A DNA stretch of 64,000 bases from Thiosulfatihalobacter marinus. Lineage in GTDB: Bacteria; Pseudomonadota; Alphaproteobacteria; Rhodobacterales; Rhodobacteraceae. The translations under genes were made by a program, and so were the position numbers. Position 1 is the stretch's first letter. Every line of letters starts with the position of its first letter. Shown here in pieces: positions 43,564 through 53,274 of this stretch. The DNA lies in NCBI RefSeq assembly GCF_016019955.1, contig NZ_JAECRZ010000009.1, positions 1 to 64,000 of the forward strand. Direction: 5' to 3'. Under the pieces are notes generated by a model. The model was not told the DNA's origin and did not search any database. It saw only the letters and a program-made list of their open reading frames with translations.

Positions 43564-43962
43564 TCATTTGATAGCCGGTCCAAGAACTGGTGGCGAACGC
43601 GACTTTAACTCGGACTCATAGTCCTTAGTATTTCGTAGCGCGCGTATCAATTTGCCGGACCAGTTGCGAGTGACCAACAACAGTTTCGCGCCAATGGCTG
43701 CATCTGCGGCACCATCTCGGGCGATCAGTTCTATGCGATCGGCGACACCCTTGATCGCCGTCCGCGCCCCGATCCCGAAATTGTCGAGGCATCCGGCATC
43801 TGTATCCTCCGTTTTTCTAAAGTTAGCTGAGGACCACTTCACTGCAGGAGGAGCAGGATCATGAATCAACTTTGTATCGAGTATATTGCATAGTACCACC
43901 GCCACCAGTTTGTCTTGGGGCCAAGAGTCCGTAAGAAGGTGTGTGGTGTCTTGTATCCTCAC
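43564..43962 (-). CDS. Doubtful ORF, 132 aa
   Basis: A 132-codon frame (ending SRSPPVLGPAIK) with no motif; it overlaps the MFS 3' end by 4 nt, and a competing frame on the plus strand is also open. It could be a small real gene or the decayed edge of the catabolic island insertion. No function is proposed. Confidence 0.25.
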   Translation of the reverse strand: MRIQDTTHLLTDSWPQDKLVAVVLCNILDTKLIHDPAPPAVKWSSANFRKTEDTDAGCLDNFGIGARTAIKGVADRIELIARDGAADAAIGAKLLLVTRNWSGKLIRALRNTKDYESELKSRSPPVLGPAIK

Positions 43963-45233
43963 TCCTCTCGCAGGAATGTTCGCCCTGGTGGAGCAGCGCC
44001 AATCACGTTTTCGCGCGGTTCCGGTTTGGCCAGATGCGGGTTCAGACGGTAGATCGCGTAGCTTATGCAGGCCACCACAGCCATGGTGGGGATCAGCACC
44101 GCGAACGCGACCAGCGTATCCGCAAAAAATGCGCCGATTGTGCCAACCAACACCCCTGCACCCATTTGCAGGAATCCCATCAGCGCTGCTGCCGCCCCGG
44201 CGATCCGGGGGAAGGGCGCCAGTGCGGCGGTGGACATTGCCGGCATCACGAAGGCGATACCGAAGGCGTAGATGCCCACCGGGACCATCACCCGGAAGGT
44301 TTTCGGGTCATCCGCCCAGAGAAGCAAGAAGATGAACAACGCCCCCAGGGCGATGGCACCCAGCCCGGGCCAGACCAGCCGGTATGCGCTGGTTCGTTTC
44401 ATGACAGATCGTGCCACCAGTGCGCCCGAGAAGAACAGCCCCGATTGTAACAGCATCGCCAGGCCGAAGCTGCTGGGGCTCAGGCCGATCTGCCCCATCA
44501 AGATGAAGGGCAACAGTGTCGCCTGCGCATAGATTGCCCCGACCGAGCCCGCAACCGTCAGGCTCGCCGTCATGAAATTCCGGTTGCCAAGGAGCCGAAG
44601 GTAAGACCTGCCCAGGGCCGCCAGCCGCAGCGGTTGCGGCGCAGGCAGGGTTTCGCGCATCGCGACCTGCGCGACCAGCGCAACAGCAAGGCCGAAGAGG
44701 ATCATCACCGCGAACACCGATTTCCACCCAACATGCAGCACGAGCAACCCGCCAATCGTCGGCGAAACCGCCGGGCCGACCGCAAGAATGATTCCGATCA
44801 TGTTCATGATGCTGGACGATTCGTCGCCCTGGAAACAATCGCGTACGATAGCGCGCGAGATCGCCACCCCGGCAGACGCGCCAACCCCTTGGGCGAAGCG
44901 GGCAAAGGTCAGCGTCTCGATTGTCGGCGCCAGCAGCGCGCCCAGCGACGCTGCGCAGAAAATCGCCGCGAAGATCACCGTCACCGGACGGCGCCCGATC
45001 GCATCCGATAACGGCCCCGCGACCAGCTGGGAAATAGCGAAACCTGCGAAATAGAGCGTCAGGGTCAGTTTCACGATGCTATTGGTGGACTCGTACGCTG
45101 CAACCACGCCCGGCATCGCCGGCGTATAGAGCGCCATGGCAATCGGACCAATCGCGACCATCAACCCGCCGATCAGGCTGACCCGCTGCGCGGTCATTAG
45201 CGGCACCGATACGAATTCGGTGGGTCTGTTCAT
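43959..45233 (-). CDS. MFS transporter of the Bcr/CflA drug-resistance type
   Basis: A 424-aa, 12-segment transporter. Motif A reads GPLSDAIGRRPVTVIF in loop 2-3, and RFAQGVGASAGVAISRAIVR marks segment 4-5, as in Bcr/CflA exporters. The start is at 45233 (MNRPTEF). It is last in the catabolic block, 180 bp after etfA and separated from it by a perfect hairpin, so it may be expressed separately. It could export a CoA-pathway intermediate or a toxic analogue; the substrate is unknown. Confidence 0.85.
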   Translation of the reverse strand: MNRPTEFVSVPLMTAQRVSLIGGLMVAIGPIAMALYTPAMPGVVAAYESTNSIVKLTLTLYFAGFAISQLVAGPLSDAIGRRPVTVIFAAIFCAASLGALLAPTIETLTFARFAQGVGASAGVAISRAIVRDCFQGDESSSIMNMIGIILAVGPAVSPTIGGLLVLHVGWKSVFAVMILFGLAVALVAQVAMRETLPAPQPLRLAALGRSYLRLLGNRNFMTASLTVAGSVGAIYAQATLLPFILMGQIGLSPSSFGLAMLLQSGLFFSGALVARSVMKRTSAYRLVWPGLGAIALGALFIFLLLWADDPKTFRVMVPVGIYAFGIAFVMPAMSTAALAPFPRIAGAAAALMGFLQMGAGVLVGTIGAFFADTLVAFAVLIPTMAVVACISYAIYRLNPHLAKPEPRENVIGAAPPGRTFLREE

Positions 45234-45287
45234 ATCGTCTCCAGTTCTGCGATGCCGCCCGTGCCGGCAGCTACATGCACCGGATCG

Positions 45288-45315
45288 GGCCAGCGGGCCA
45301 CTTGGCCCGCTGGCC
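45288..45315 (-). terminator. Perfect 13-bp hairpin between etfA and the MFS gene
   Basis: GGCCAGCGGGCCA-CT-TGGCCCGCTGGCC, with no T-run on either side. It may attenuate read-through from etfA into the MFS gene or stabilise the etfA mRNA end. Confidence 0.55.
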
Positions 45316-45413
45316 TCTCTCCCATTAGCAATGCCCAACCGCGTGACCGGACTTGAAAAACGTCCGGGATCCCGACCAGAGAGAACGGGGATTCCCTCAC
45401 CGCCGCGCGATTG

Positions 45414-46340
45414 TCACAGTTTTTCGTTCAGTTCCGGCACGGCGTCGAAGAGGTCGGCGACCAGTCCGTAGTCGGCAACCTGGAAGATCGGCGCCTCTTC
45501 GTCCTTGTTGATCGCAACGATGATCTTCGAATCCTTCATGCCAGCAAGGTGCTGGATCGCGCCGGAGATACCAACCGCAACATAAAGGTCCGGGGCAACA
45601 ACCTTGCCGGTCTGACCCACCTGCCAGTCGTTCGGTGCATAGCCGGAGTCGACCGCCGCACGCGACGCGCCAACGGCTGCACCAAGCTTGTCAGCCAGCG
45701 CTTCGATGATCTTGAAGTCCTCTTCCGAACCGACCCCACGACCACCGGAGACAACCACACCGGCGGAGGTGAGTTCCGGACGATCGCTTTCGGCAACCTT
45801 GTCCTCAACCCAGCTCGACAGGCCCGGATCAGCCGCGGCGGAAACGGTTTCAACCGGGGCTGCGCCAACTTCACCAGCGGCGTCGAAGGTCGAAGTCCGG
45901 AAGGTCACAACCTTTTTCGCGTCCGAGGATTTCACCGTCTGGATCGCGTTGCCAGCGTAGATCGGGCGTTCAAACGTGTCGGCATCAACCACGCCGGAGG
46001 CGTCGGAGATCACCATCACGTCGAGAAGCGCCGCAACCCGGGGCATCACGTTCTTGGCGTCGGTGGTGGCCGGGGCAACGATGTGGTCATAGTCACCCGC
46101 CAGCGAAACGATCAGCGCCGCGGTCGATTCCGCCAGGCGGTGGCCCAGCGAGGCGTCTTCGGCGACCAGCACCTTCGACACGCCGTCGATCTTGGCGGCA
46201 GCTTCGCCTGCGGCCGAAGCCGAGGCGCCTGCGCAAAGCGCGGTCACATCACCGAGTTTCGCAGCAGCCGTCACGGCCTTTGCGGTTGCGTCGAGCGCCA
46301 ATTCACCACCGGTGACTTCTGCGAGAAGAAGAACAGCCAT
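45414..46340 (-). CDS. etfA: Electron transfer flavoprotein, alpha subunit
   Basis: A 308-aa FAD-binding ETF subunit. The N-terminal domain begins [20 protein letters not shown]. The C-terminal FAD domain carries [58 protein letters not shown], and [13 protein letters not shown]. It accepts electrons from the acyl-CoA dehydrogenases encoded upstream and passes them to the quinone pool. Its ATG overlaps the etfB stop by 1 nt. Confidence 0.95.
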   Translation of the reverse strand: MAVLLLAEVTGGELALDATAKAVTAAAKLGDVTALCAGASASAAGEAAAKIDGVSKVLVAEDASLGHRLAESTAALIVSLAGDYDHIVAPATTDAKNVMPRVAALLDVMVISDASGVVDADTFERPIYAGNAIQTVKSSDAKKVVTFRTSTFDAAGEVGAAPVETVSAAADPGLSSWVEDKVAESDRPELTSAGVVVSGGRGVGSEEDFKIIEALADKLGAAVGASRAAVDSGYAPNDWQVGQTGKVVAPDLYVAVGISGAIQHLAGMKDSKIIVAINKDEEAPIFQVADYGLVADLFDAVPELNEKL

Positions 46341-47098
46341 TACACAGCCCCCGCTTCTTTGAGTTTCGCGACCAGCTCATCCACGGAGCCGACGATTTCG
46401 CCGGCCTTGCGGGCCTCGGGTTCAGTGGTCGATACGATCGACAGGCGCGGCGAGACATCGACGCCGTAATCGGCGGCGGTTTTCTCGTCCAGCGGCTTTT
46501 TCTTTGCCTTCATGATGTTCGGCAAGCTCGCGTAGCGCGGCTCGTTCAGGCGCAGGTCCACGGTCACGATGGTCGGCATCTTGACCGAGATCGTCTGCAA
46601 CCCGCCATCAACCTCGCGGGTGACCTTGGCGTTGTCGCCCTCGATGTCGACCTCGGAGGCAAAGGTTGCCTGCGACCAGCCGAGCAGCGCCGACAGCATC
46701 TGGCCGGTGGCGTTCATGTCGTTGTCGATCGCCTGCTTGCCGCAGAGAACGAGGTCCGGCTGCTCTTCCTCGACAACCTTGGCGAGGATCTTGGCCACCG
46801 CCAGCGGTTCGATGTCGGTGTGCACGTCATCGGCAGCCACCACAAGGATCGCCCGATCCGCACCCATTGCAAGCGCGGTCCGCAGGGTTTCCTGGGCCTG
46901 CTTGACACCGATGGAGACCGCAACGACCTCTTCAGCCTTTCCAGCTTCCTTCAGGCGGATCGCCTCTTCGACGGCGATTTCGTCGAAGGGGTTCATCGAC
47001 ATTTTGACATTGGCGAGATCGACACTGCTGCCATCCGCTTTGACACGGACTTTCACGTTATAGTCGATCACGCGTTTGACAGGTACGAGCACCTTCAT
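46340..47098 (-). CDS. etfB: Electron transfer flavoprotein, beta subunit
   Basis: A 252-aa protein, [20 protein letters not shown], with [20 protein letters not shown] and the recognition-loop region [17 protein letters not shown]. The second ATG (47098) is preferred for ribosome-site spacing after GGAG; ATG 47104 is possible. It forms the ETF heterodimer with the next gene. A dedicated ETF inside a catabolic cluster suggests high flux through its three acyl-CoA dehydrogenases. Confidence 0.95.
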   Translation of the reverse strand: MKVLVPVKRVIDYNVKVRVKADGSSVDLANVKMSMNPFDEIAVEEAIRLKEAGKAEEVVAVSIGVKQAQETLRTALAMGADRAILVVAADDVHTDIEPLAVAKILAKVVEEEQPDLVLCGKQAIDNDMNATGQMLSALLGWSQATFASEVDIEGDNAKVTREVDGGLQTISVKMPTIVTVDLRLNEPRYASLPNIMKAKKKPLDEKTAADYGVDVSPRLSIVSTTEPEARKAGEIVGSVDELVAKLKEAGAV

Positions 47099-47127
47099 TG
47101 GCATGGTCTCCGAGTTGTTGTTTGGAA

Positions 47128-48333
47128 TTAATAAAACGCCTGAAGGCCGGTGATTGCGCGCCCGAGGATCAGCGCGTGGACATCGTGGGTGCCTTCATAG
47201 GTGTTCACGGTTTCAAGGTTCAGCATGTGCCGAATGACGTGAAATTCTTCGGATATACCGTTGCCGCCATGCATGTCGCGGGCGTGGCGCGCTATATCGA
47301 GCGCCTTGCCGCAGTTGTTGCGCTTGATCAGTGAGATCATTTCGGGCGCGGCGCGGCCCTCATCCATCAATCGACCGACACGCAGCGCGGCCTGCAATCC
47401 AAACGAAATATCCGTTTGCATATCGGCAAGCTTCTTCTGGAAAAGCTGTGTCTGGGCCAGCGGTTTGTTGAACTGCTTGCGGTCAAGACCGTATTGTCGC
47501 GCGGCATGAAAACAGTATTCTGCCGCCCCCAACACGCCCCAGGCGATGCCGTATCGCGCGCGATTAAGGCAACCAAACGGGCCTTTCAGACCTTCGACAC
47601 CGGGCAAAAGGGCATCCTCGCCGACGGCCACGTCCTTCATCACAATTTCGCCCGTTGTCGATGCCCGTAGGGAAAGCTTGCCACCAATTTTCGGCGCGGA
47701 CAGGCCCTCCATCCCCTTCTCAAGGACGAACCCGCGGATCTTGCCGCCATGAGCGTCGGATTTGGCCCAGACAACGAATACATCCGCGAAGGGGGAGTTG
47801 GAGATCCACATTTTGGAGCCATTGAGGACATAACCTTCGGCCGTTTTTCTGGCGGTGGTTTTCATCCCGGCCGGGTCCGAACCCGCATCAGGTTCAGTCA
47901 GGCCGAAACAGCCGATATATTCGCCCGATACCAGCTTTGGCAGGTACTTCTTGCGCTGTTCTTCCGACCCGTAGGCGTAGATCGGGTACATGACCAGCGA
48001 CGATTGCACTGACATCATCGAGCGATAGCCACTGTCCACCCGTTCAATTTCGCGCGCGATCAGCCCGTAGGTGACGTAAGACGCACCCAACCCGCCGTAT
48101 TCTTCGGGAATGGTGACGCCAAGCAGGCCCGCCTCGCCCATTTCGCGGAATACGCCGGGGTCGTCACTTTCCTCGCTATAGGCCTTCATTACGCGGGGTT
48201 GCAGCCGGTCCTGGGCAAAGTCGTGGGCTGCGTCGCGCAGCATGCGCTCATCCTGATCCAGCTGGTCCTCGATTCGGAACGCGTCAGCCCAATCGAAGGG
48301 GCCGAGGCCGGGGCCGTTCATGTCTTTTGCCAT
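47128..48333 (-). CDS. gcdH: Glutaryl-CoA dehydrogenase
   Basis: A 401-aa acyl-CoA dehydrogenase of the GcdH type: [36 protein letters not shown], and the diagnostic end [20 protein letters not shown], where the YEGT Glu is the catalytic base. It oxidatively decarboxylates glutaryl-CoA to crotonyl-CoA and CO2, giving electrons to ETF. The start at 48333 is chosen because AAGGA in the ligase 3' end lies at the right spacing; ATG 48342 is also in frame. Its presence points to odd-chain dicarboxylates, or other compounds funnelled through glutaryl-CoA. Confidence 0.92.
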   Translation of the reverse strand: MAKDMNGPGLGPFDWADAFRIEDQLDQDERMLRDAAHDFAQDRLQPRVMKAYSEESDDPGVFREMGEAGLLGVTIPEEYGGLGASYVTYGLIAREIERVDSGYRSMMSVQSSLVMYPIYAYGSEEQRKKYLPKLVSGEYIGCFGLTEPDAGSDPAGMKTTARKTAEGYVLNGSKMWISNSPFADVFVVWAKSDAHGGKIRGFVLEKGMEGLSAPKIGGKLSLRASTTGEIVMKDVAVGEDALLPGVEGLKGPFGCLNRARYGIAWGVLGAAEYCFHAARQYGLDRKQFNKPLAQTQLFQKKLADMQTDISFGLQAALRVGRLMDEGRAAPEMISLIKRNNCGKALDIARHARDMHGGNGISEEFHVIRHMLNLETVNTYEGTHDVHALILGRAITGLQAFY

Positions 48334-48338
48334 CTCAG

Positions 48339-49874
48339 TCATTCCTTTGTTGCGGGTTGGGCCAGCTGTTCCGCGAAAACGGAAGCCAGCTTTTGTTTCA
48401 GTATCTTGCCAGTCGGGGCGGCCGGAAGTTCGGTTGTCAGGATGATGCGGGAAGGGCGCTTGTAGCCCGTGAGCCGCTTGGCGACAAAAGCGGCAAGCGC
48501 GTCCTGGTCCAGCGTCGCCGGATCTGCGCATTGAACGAATGCAAGGATTTCCTCGTCGCCGTCCGTGACATTGCCTATCACCGCTGACTGAATCACATCG
48601 GGATGGTCGTTCAGCGCGGCCTCGACCTCGGGCGGGTAGACGTTGAACCCACCGCGAATGATGAGTTCCTTGCAACGCCCGACAACGTGCAGATTGCCGA
48701 CCTCGTCGATCTTTCCTAGATCACCGGTTCGAAGCCATCCGTCTGCATCAATCGTGCGGGCGGTTTCCGCCGGATTTCGGAAATACCCCTTCATGACCTG
48801 CGGCCCGCGCACGAGAATTTCACCAGCATCGGGATCGCCTGCGGCACTTACCGAAGCGTCAAGCCGGATTTCGGTCTCAGGCAACGGAAAGCCCGCGCTG
48901 ATATCGGGTGAACCGATGGAATTGCGAGTACCGCAGACACCTGCAGTGCTTTCCGTCATGCCATAGCCGTTTTGCAGGGGCAGACCATAAAAGGCCTCGG
49001 CCTTGCGTTTCCATGCCGGGTCCAGCGGGGCGGCTCCGGAGGAAACATAGCGCAGATTGCTGTTTTCCAGGCGCGAAAGCCCCTGATCCCTGGCGTATTG
49101 CATAAGCAGCGCGTGCATTTGCGGCACTGCCGGAAGGATGGTCGCCTTGTCCATCAGTGCCGCATAAAGCGCATCAGGACGGAACCGGGGTTCAAGCTGG
49201 ATGGTTGCGCCGATACCGCTGGCGGCCATCAGCATGGATGCAAGCCCGAAAACATGGGTCAACGGCAGCACGCCGTAAATCCTGTCGTCCTGTCTCATGC
49301 CGCGCAACTCGGTCGAGGCCCAGCCCGCATAGCGCAGGTTGGTATGGGTCAGCATCACGCCCTTGGGATCGCCCGTCGTGCCGGTCGTGTAGAGAAGAAC
49401 GGCGGTTTCGTCCGGGCCGTCTGCGACCTGTTCCGGTGCGCTGGTCCCCGTGACGGCGATGGCGAAACTTCCAAAAGATGTTTCCTGCGTGCCCGCGTTT
49501 GCGGTCGCAGCATGTGCCGCCGCTTCCTTGGACGCTTCGGTCGTGAAAACGGTAACGCACGGCGTTGCATGGGTCATCACGCGGGCAATTTCGGCTGCGG
49601 TCATCCGTGCATTGATTGGCAGCGCATAGGCCCCGACGGTGCTGGCGGCAAAGATGAAAGCGGCAGTGGTGATGCAGTTTTCTGCCACAATCGCGACGCG
49701 GTCGCCTGGCTGCACGCCCCGGTTTTGCAACAGGGCTGCAGCTTCGGTGATCGCGGCCTGGTATTCGGTATATGTGACCTGATGGCCGCTGCCATCTATC
49801 AGCGCAATCGCATCGGGATAGGCACGCGCGCTGTCCTCGACAAGATGATGTATCCGGAAGCTGTATTCGGTCAT
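48339..49874 (-). CDS. Acyl-CoA synthetase (AMP-forming)
   Basis: A 511-aa ANL-superfamily ligase. The P-loop is [20 protein letters not shown] (about 164-183), then [48 protein letters not shown] and a C-terminal lysine segment ([13 protein letters not shown]). It activates the imported acid to its CoA ester for the adjacent beta-oxidation enzymes. It occupies the place of the pimelate ligase in pim-type operons; substrate specificity cannot be read from the sequence. It overlaps its upstream neighbour (ATGA). Confidence 0.88.
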   Translation of the reverse strand: MTEYSFRIHHLVEDSARAYPDAIALIDGSGHQVTYTEYQAAITEAAALLQNRGVQPGDRVAIVAENCITTAAFIFAASTVGAYALPINARMTAAEIARVMTHATPCVTVFTTEASKEAAAHAATANAGTQETSFGSFAIAVTGTSAPEQVADGPDETAVLLYTTGTTGDPKGVMLTHTNLRYAGWASTELRGMRQDDRIYGVLPLTHVFGLASMLMAASGIGATIQLEPRFRPDALYAALMDKATILPAVPQMHALLMQYARDQGLSRLENSNLRYVSSGAAPLDPAWKRKAEAFYGLPLQNGYGMTESTAGVCGTRNSIGSPDISAGFPLPETEIRLDASVSAAGDPDAGEILVRGPQVMKGYFRNPAETARTIDADGWLRTGDLGKIDEVGNLHVVGRCKELIIRGGFNVYPPEVEAALNDHPDVIQSAVIGNVTDGDEEILAFVQCADPATLDQDALAAFVAKRLTGYKRPSRIILTTELPAAPTGKILKQKLASVFAEQLAQPATKE

Positions 49875-50893
49875 GACACCAGCACCTCTGGGCGTTGCGT
49901 TGCAAGGGGTTGGGGACGCAGGCGCGCCAGGGCGACACCTGCCTCTTGTTCCAGCTGGGCGACAATGTCTGCCAGCGGGGCGATGCCGTTGGTTAGGCCC
50001 AGAGCCTGCCCTGCGGACAACATCCCGCGCGACACATCGCCGGTCTCATAAGCCTTGCGGCCAATTGCGCCAGACACATAAGGCATCAATTCGGCAATGC
50101 CGACATCGGGGTTATCAACCTCAAGCTGCCGTACGATCTCCGTCGTTTCGTTGGTGAGGGTGCGGATGGTGTTGCGCACGCTGCTCATCGTCAATGTCGT
50201 GTCACGTTCATTGGCCGTCACCAGGGCCTGCTTGTACTGCGGGTGCGCCGAGATTTCTTCGGACACCAGAAAACGCGTGCCGATCACGACACCCGAAGCG
50301 CCGGAGGCCAAGGCCGAGACGATCTGACTGCCGGCACCGATGCCACCGCCAATCAGGAAAGGGATGTCGAGCCGACGCTCGGCGAGCGCTTGGTTGACCA
50401 TGCTGCCGATCAGATCGAGCCCGGGATGGCCGCCGCATTCCGCACCGACGATGGAGACCATGTCGACCCCAACCTCCTGCGCCTTCACGGCGTAGCGCAC
50501 GCTTGGAACCTTGTGCAGCACTTTGATGCCCGCGTCGTTGAGGATCGGCAGGAAGGCCTCGGGATTGCGGCCCGAGGTTTCGACAAAACGCACGCCCTCA
50601 TCTGCGATCAGGCGGAAAGTGTCCGCGATCCTCTCACCTTCGACCAGTTTGGGCAGCATGGACACGTTGACACCAAACGTGCGATCACCGCAAAGTTCCC
50701 GACATTTCGCGATCTCCTCGCGCAGGTCGTTTGGGTCGGGAAAGCTGGCCGCCGTGATGAAGGACATGATGCCCGCATTGGCGCCGGCAGCGACATAGGG
50801 CGCATTTGAAAGCCACATCAGACCACCCGCGACGATGGGCAGGCGGCACCCAAATGTACGTGTAACAGCGGTTTTGAAGGTCGGATCTGTCAT
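49871..50893 (-). CDS. Nitronate monooxygenase/2-nitropropane dioxygenase-like flavoprotein
   Basis: A 340-aa FMN TIM-barrel: LPIVAGGLMWLSNAPYVAAG at the N-terminus, SIVGAECGGHPGLDLIGSMV, and the FMN phosphate region IPFLIGGGIGAGSQIVSALA with GASGVVIGTRFLVSEEI. Members oxidise nitronates, or act as enoyl reductases or quinone reductases. It is embedded, with 4-nt overlaps on both sides, in a beta-oxidation operon, so an acyl-CoA-related reductase or detoxifying role is possible. Confidence 0.85.
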   Translation of the reverse strand: MTDPTFKTAVTRTFGCRLPIVAGGLMWLSNAPYVAAGANAGIMSFITAASFPDPNDLREEIAKCRELCGDRTFGVNVSMLPKLVEGERIADTFRLIADEGVRFVETSGRNPEAFLPILNDAGIKVLHKVPSVRYAVKAQEVGVDMVSIVGAECGGHPGLDLIGSMVNQALAERRLDIPFLIGGGIGAGSQIVSALASGASGVVIGTRFLVSEEISAHPQYKQALVTANERDTTLTMSSVRNTIRTLTNETTEIVRQLEVDNPDVGIAELMPYVSGAIGRKAYETGDVSRGMLSAGQALGLTNGIAPLADIVAQLEQEAGVALARLRPQPLATQRPEVLVS

Positions 50894-51687
50894 TTGGAGG
50901 CTCGTGCTTTGGCAAAGTCCGGACGGCGCTTTTCGAGGAATGCGGCGATGCCTTCGGCGGCTTCGGCGGCAGCAATGGCATCAGCCATCGAATCGCGTTC
51001 AGCATTCATCTGATCCAACCGGGATGACGTATGTGCGCTGTTGACTAGCGCTTTGATGCGGCCTTGCGCGTGCGTTGGTCCAGCGCCCAACCGGCCGGCC
51101 AGCGCAAGTGCCGCCGGCAGCACGTTGCTCGCCGGTTCGATCTGCGAGATTGCGCCGAGACCGAAAAGGCGTTCCGCCGTCATCGGCTCCCCGAGCAGCG
51201 CCATGCGCATCAACAGCTCGCGCGGCAGATGGGCGGCCAATGTGCTGGTCAGGCCACCGTCGGGGACAAGTCCCGCCTTGACATAGGCGACGGTGAAAGT
51301 CGCATCCCGGTCGGCCACGATCATGTCACAGGCAAAGGCAAGCGAGACCCCGGCACCAGCCGCGCCTCCTTCGACGGCGGCGATCACCGGTTTCGGGCAG
51401 TTCATCACCGCGCGGATCACGTCATGCAGTTCTTCAATGCGGGCGACACGCTGATCTCGGGGCATGTCCCGGCGGGTCGCCAGCTGACCAAGATCGCCAC
51501 CGGCGCAGAAATAGCCGCCTTCGCTGCGCAGGATGACCGAGGTGATGCGAGGCTCTCTCGTCGCAAGGTCCATTGAATCGACCAATACGCGATATAGTTC
51601 CGGCGACAAGGCGTTGCGCTTTCTAGTGTTCGAATTGACGACGATCAGGCGGTCGCCATGATCTTCGCAACGGGCAAGCTGTTGCAT
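50890..51687 (-). CDS. Enoyl-CoA hydratase/isomerase family protein
   Basis: A 265-aa crotonase-fold protein: NSNTRKRNALSPELYRVLV, SEGGYFCAGGDLGQLATR (oxyanion hole Gly), EGGAAGAGVSLAFACDMIVA, and AYVKAGLVPDGGLTSTLAAH. The usual second catalytic Glu position is replaced or shifted in GLVPDGG, so hydratase versus isomerase activity is open. It is a counterpart of pimE-type hydratases. Start at 51687 overlapping the thioesterase stop (ATGA). Confidence 0.87.
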   Translation of the reverse strand: MQQLARCEDHGDRLIVVNSNTRKRNALSPELYRVLVDSMDLATREPRITSVILRSEGGYFCAGGDLGQLATRRDMPRDQRVARIEELHDVIRAVMNCPKPVIAAVEGGAAGAGVSLAFACDMIVADRDATFTVAYVKAGLVPDGGLTSTLAAHLPRELLMRMALLGEPMTAERLFGLGAISQIEPASNVLPAALALAGRLGAGPTHAQGRIKALVNSAHTSSRLDQMNAERDSMADAIAAAEAAEGIAAFLEKRRPDFAKARASK

Positions 51688-52127
51688 CACTGACCACCCC
51701 TCTTCGGTACGGTCAACTGGTCCGGCGGCACGCGTTTGAACACACCCGTTGCCGTGGCGATGAGCCAATCCGATCCGTCGCGCAATTCCCCTTTGGCGAA
51801 CACCAGTGCGCGGCCACCGCCGACAATCTGACCGGTTGCGATCAATTCCGATTGGCCGGTTGCCGGGGCGATGAACTGGGTCGAAAGCGAGATGGTGAGG
51901 AATGGTGCGCGGCCGCATGGGTCGACCGACAGGCTGGCGGTCGCTCCCATCGCGCTGTCCAGCATTGTCGCGGCGATGCCGCCGTGCAGGACACCGTGTC
52001 GGTTGAGATGCAGATCCGTCATCGACAAGGTACAACGTGCGCGCATGTCCGGTTGCCCCACGTCAAGGACATAACCCATCAGGCGCTGCGCGCCGGTTTC
52101 GTTTTCGATCAGATCGCCGGGCACCAT
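51687..52127 (-). CDS. PaaI-type hotdog thioesterase
   Basis: A 146-aa protein: NRHGVLHGGIAATMLDSAMG (the HGG motif with catalytic Asp in the following helix) and LTISLSTQFIAPATGQSELI. PaaI-like enzymes hydrolyse stalled acyl-CoAs and free CoA. It starts 3 bp after the stop of the upstream dehydrogenase gene. Confidence 0.88.
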   Translation of the reverse strand: MVPGDLIENETGAQRLMGYVLDVGQPDMRARCTLSMTDLHLNRHGVLHGGIAATMLDSAMGATASLSVDPCGRAPFLTISLSTQFIAPATGQSELIATGQIVGGGRALVFAKGELRDGSDWLIATATGVFKRVPPDQLTVPKRGGQ

Positions 52128-52130
52128 AGT

Positions 52131-53264
52131 TCAAGCCACTGCCAGCGCGATAAAGCGTTCAAGATGATGGATCGCGTCACCAAAGCGGTGATCGACCATG
52201 ATCAGCCGTTTTGCGAGATGCCCCAACTCGTACTCGTCGGTCATGCCGATGCCGCCGTGCATCTGAATGCTCTCTTCGGCAACGAGTTTCGCGACATTGC
52301 CGATCAGGTTCTTGGTTGCGCTGACATGCTTATCGCGAATGTCCGTTGGTTCGTCGACGTGCCCTGCCAGGTTGATGACAGCGGACCGCGCCTGTTCGAT
52401 TTCGATCAGAACGTCGGCCATCCGGTGCTGCAGCGCCTGGAACTTGCCGATGGGTTTGCCGAATTGCTTGCGGGTCTTCAGGTAATCTGTCGTCAGCTCC
52501 CGGATGCTCTCCATCAGGCCAAGTGCCTCGGCGCTGATGGCAAGCGTGGCGCGGGCGTGAATGCGGGTGATTTCGTCATACGCCGCACCTTCGGGGCCGA
52601 TCAGGGCGTCGGCGCCAAGCTTGACGTCTTCCAGCAGGACCTCGGCTGCGCGCCCGCCGGAGACAAGCGGGTAGCTGCGCAACGACATGGCAGGGGCGTC
52701 GGCCGGAACAAGGAACAGGCTGATGCCGGATTTGGCCGCTGCATCGCCGCTGGACCGGGCGCTGACCAGGATGTGGTCCGCCGCCGGGGCATTGACCACG
52801 ACGGACTTACGCCCGTTCAGCACATGGCTGTCACCGTCACGGGTCGCATTGGTTTCGACACGCGACATGTCATAGCGGCTGGACGGCTCGCTGTGGGCAA
52901 AGGCTAGCTGGGTCGTGCCTGCGATGGTGTCTGCGATCATCTGCTTCTGATCGTCGTTACCAAGCGCGGCGATCAGCCCACCGCCAAGGATGGCAGTGTC
53001 CAGCAGGGGATCGACCGCGCCGACGCGGCCCAGTTCCTCGAACACCAGCGCGATATCGAACCCGGCCCCGGCGAAACCGCCGTCGTCTTCGGAAAACAGC
53101 GCGCCGATGACACCCATTTCCGCAAGCCCGTTCCAGACATCGGCAGAAAATCCGCTTTCGGCCTCTGTAAGTTCGGCCCTCAAGGCAGGGGTGTAGGTGT
53201 CCCGCAGGAAACGGCGCAGGCCGTCCTGCAACATCTGGCGTTCTTCTGTCAGTTCAAAATTCAT
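52131..53264 (-). CDS. Acyl-CoA dehydrogenase, likely small/non-identical subunit
   Basis: A 377-aa acyl-CoA dehydrogenase: MNFELTEERQMLQDGLRRFL, AFAHSEPSSRYDMSRVETNA, and a C-terminus with QMHGGIGMTDEYELGHLAKR. It is preceded by a second dehydrogenase only 10 bp away. Paired, dissimilar subunits are known for pimCD-type and steroid-type heteromeric dehydrogenases, so these two probably form one enzyme acting on a CoA-activated dicarboxylate. Start at 53264. Confidence 0.88.
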   Translation of the reverse strand: MNFELTEERQMLQDGLRRFLRDTYTPALRAELTEAESGFSADVWNGLAEMGVIGALFSEDDGGFAGAGFDIALVFEELGRVGAVDPLLDTAILGGGLIAALGNDDQKQMIADTIAGTTQLAFAHSEPSSRYDMSRVETNATRDGDSHVLNGRKSVVVNAPAADHILVSARSSGDAAAKSGISLFLVPADAPAMSLRSYPLVSGGRAAEVLLEDVKLGADALIGPEGAAYDEITRIHARATLAISAEALGLMESIRELTTDYLKTRKQFGKPIGKFQALQHRMADVLIEIEQARSAVINLAGHVDEPTDIRDKHVSATKNLIGNVAKLVAEESIQMHGGIGMTDEYELGHLAKRLIMVDHRFGDAIHHLERFIALAVA

Positions 53265-53274
53265 GTTCTGTCCC

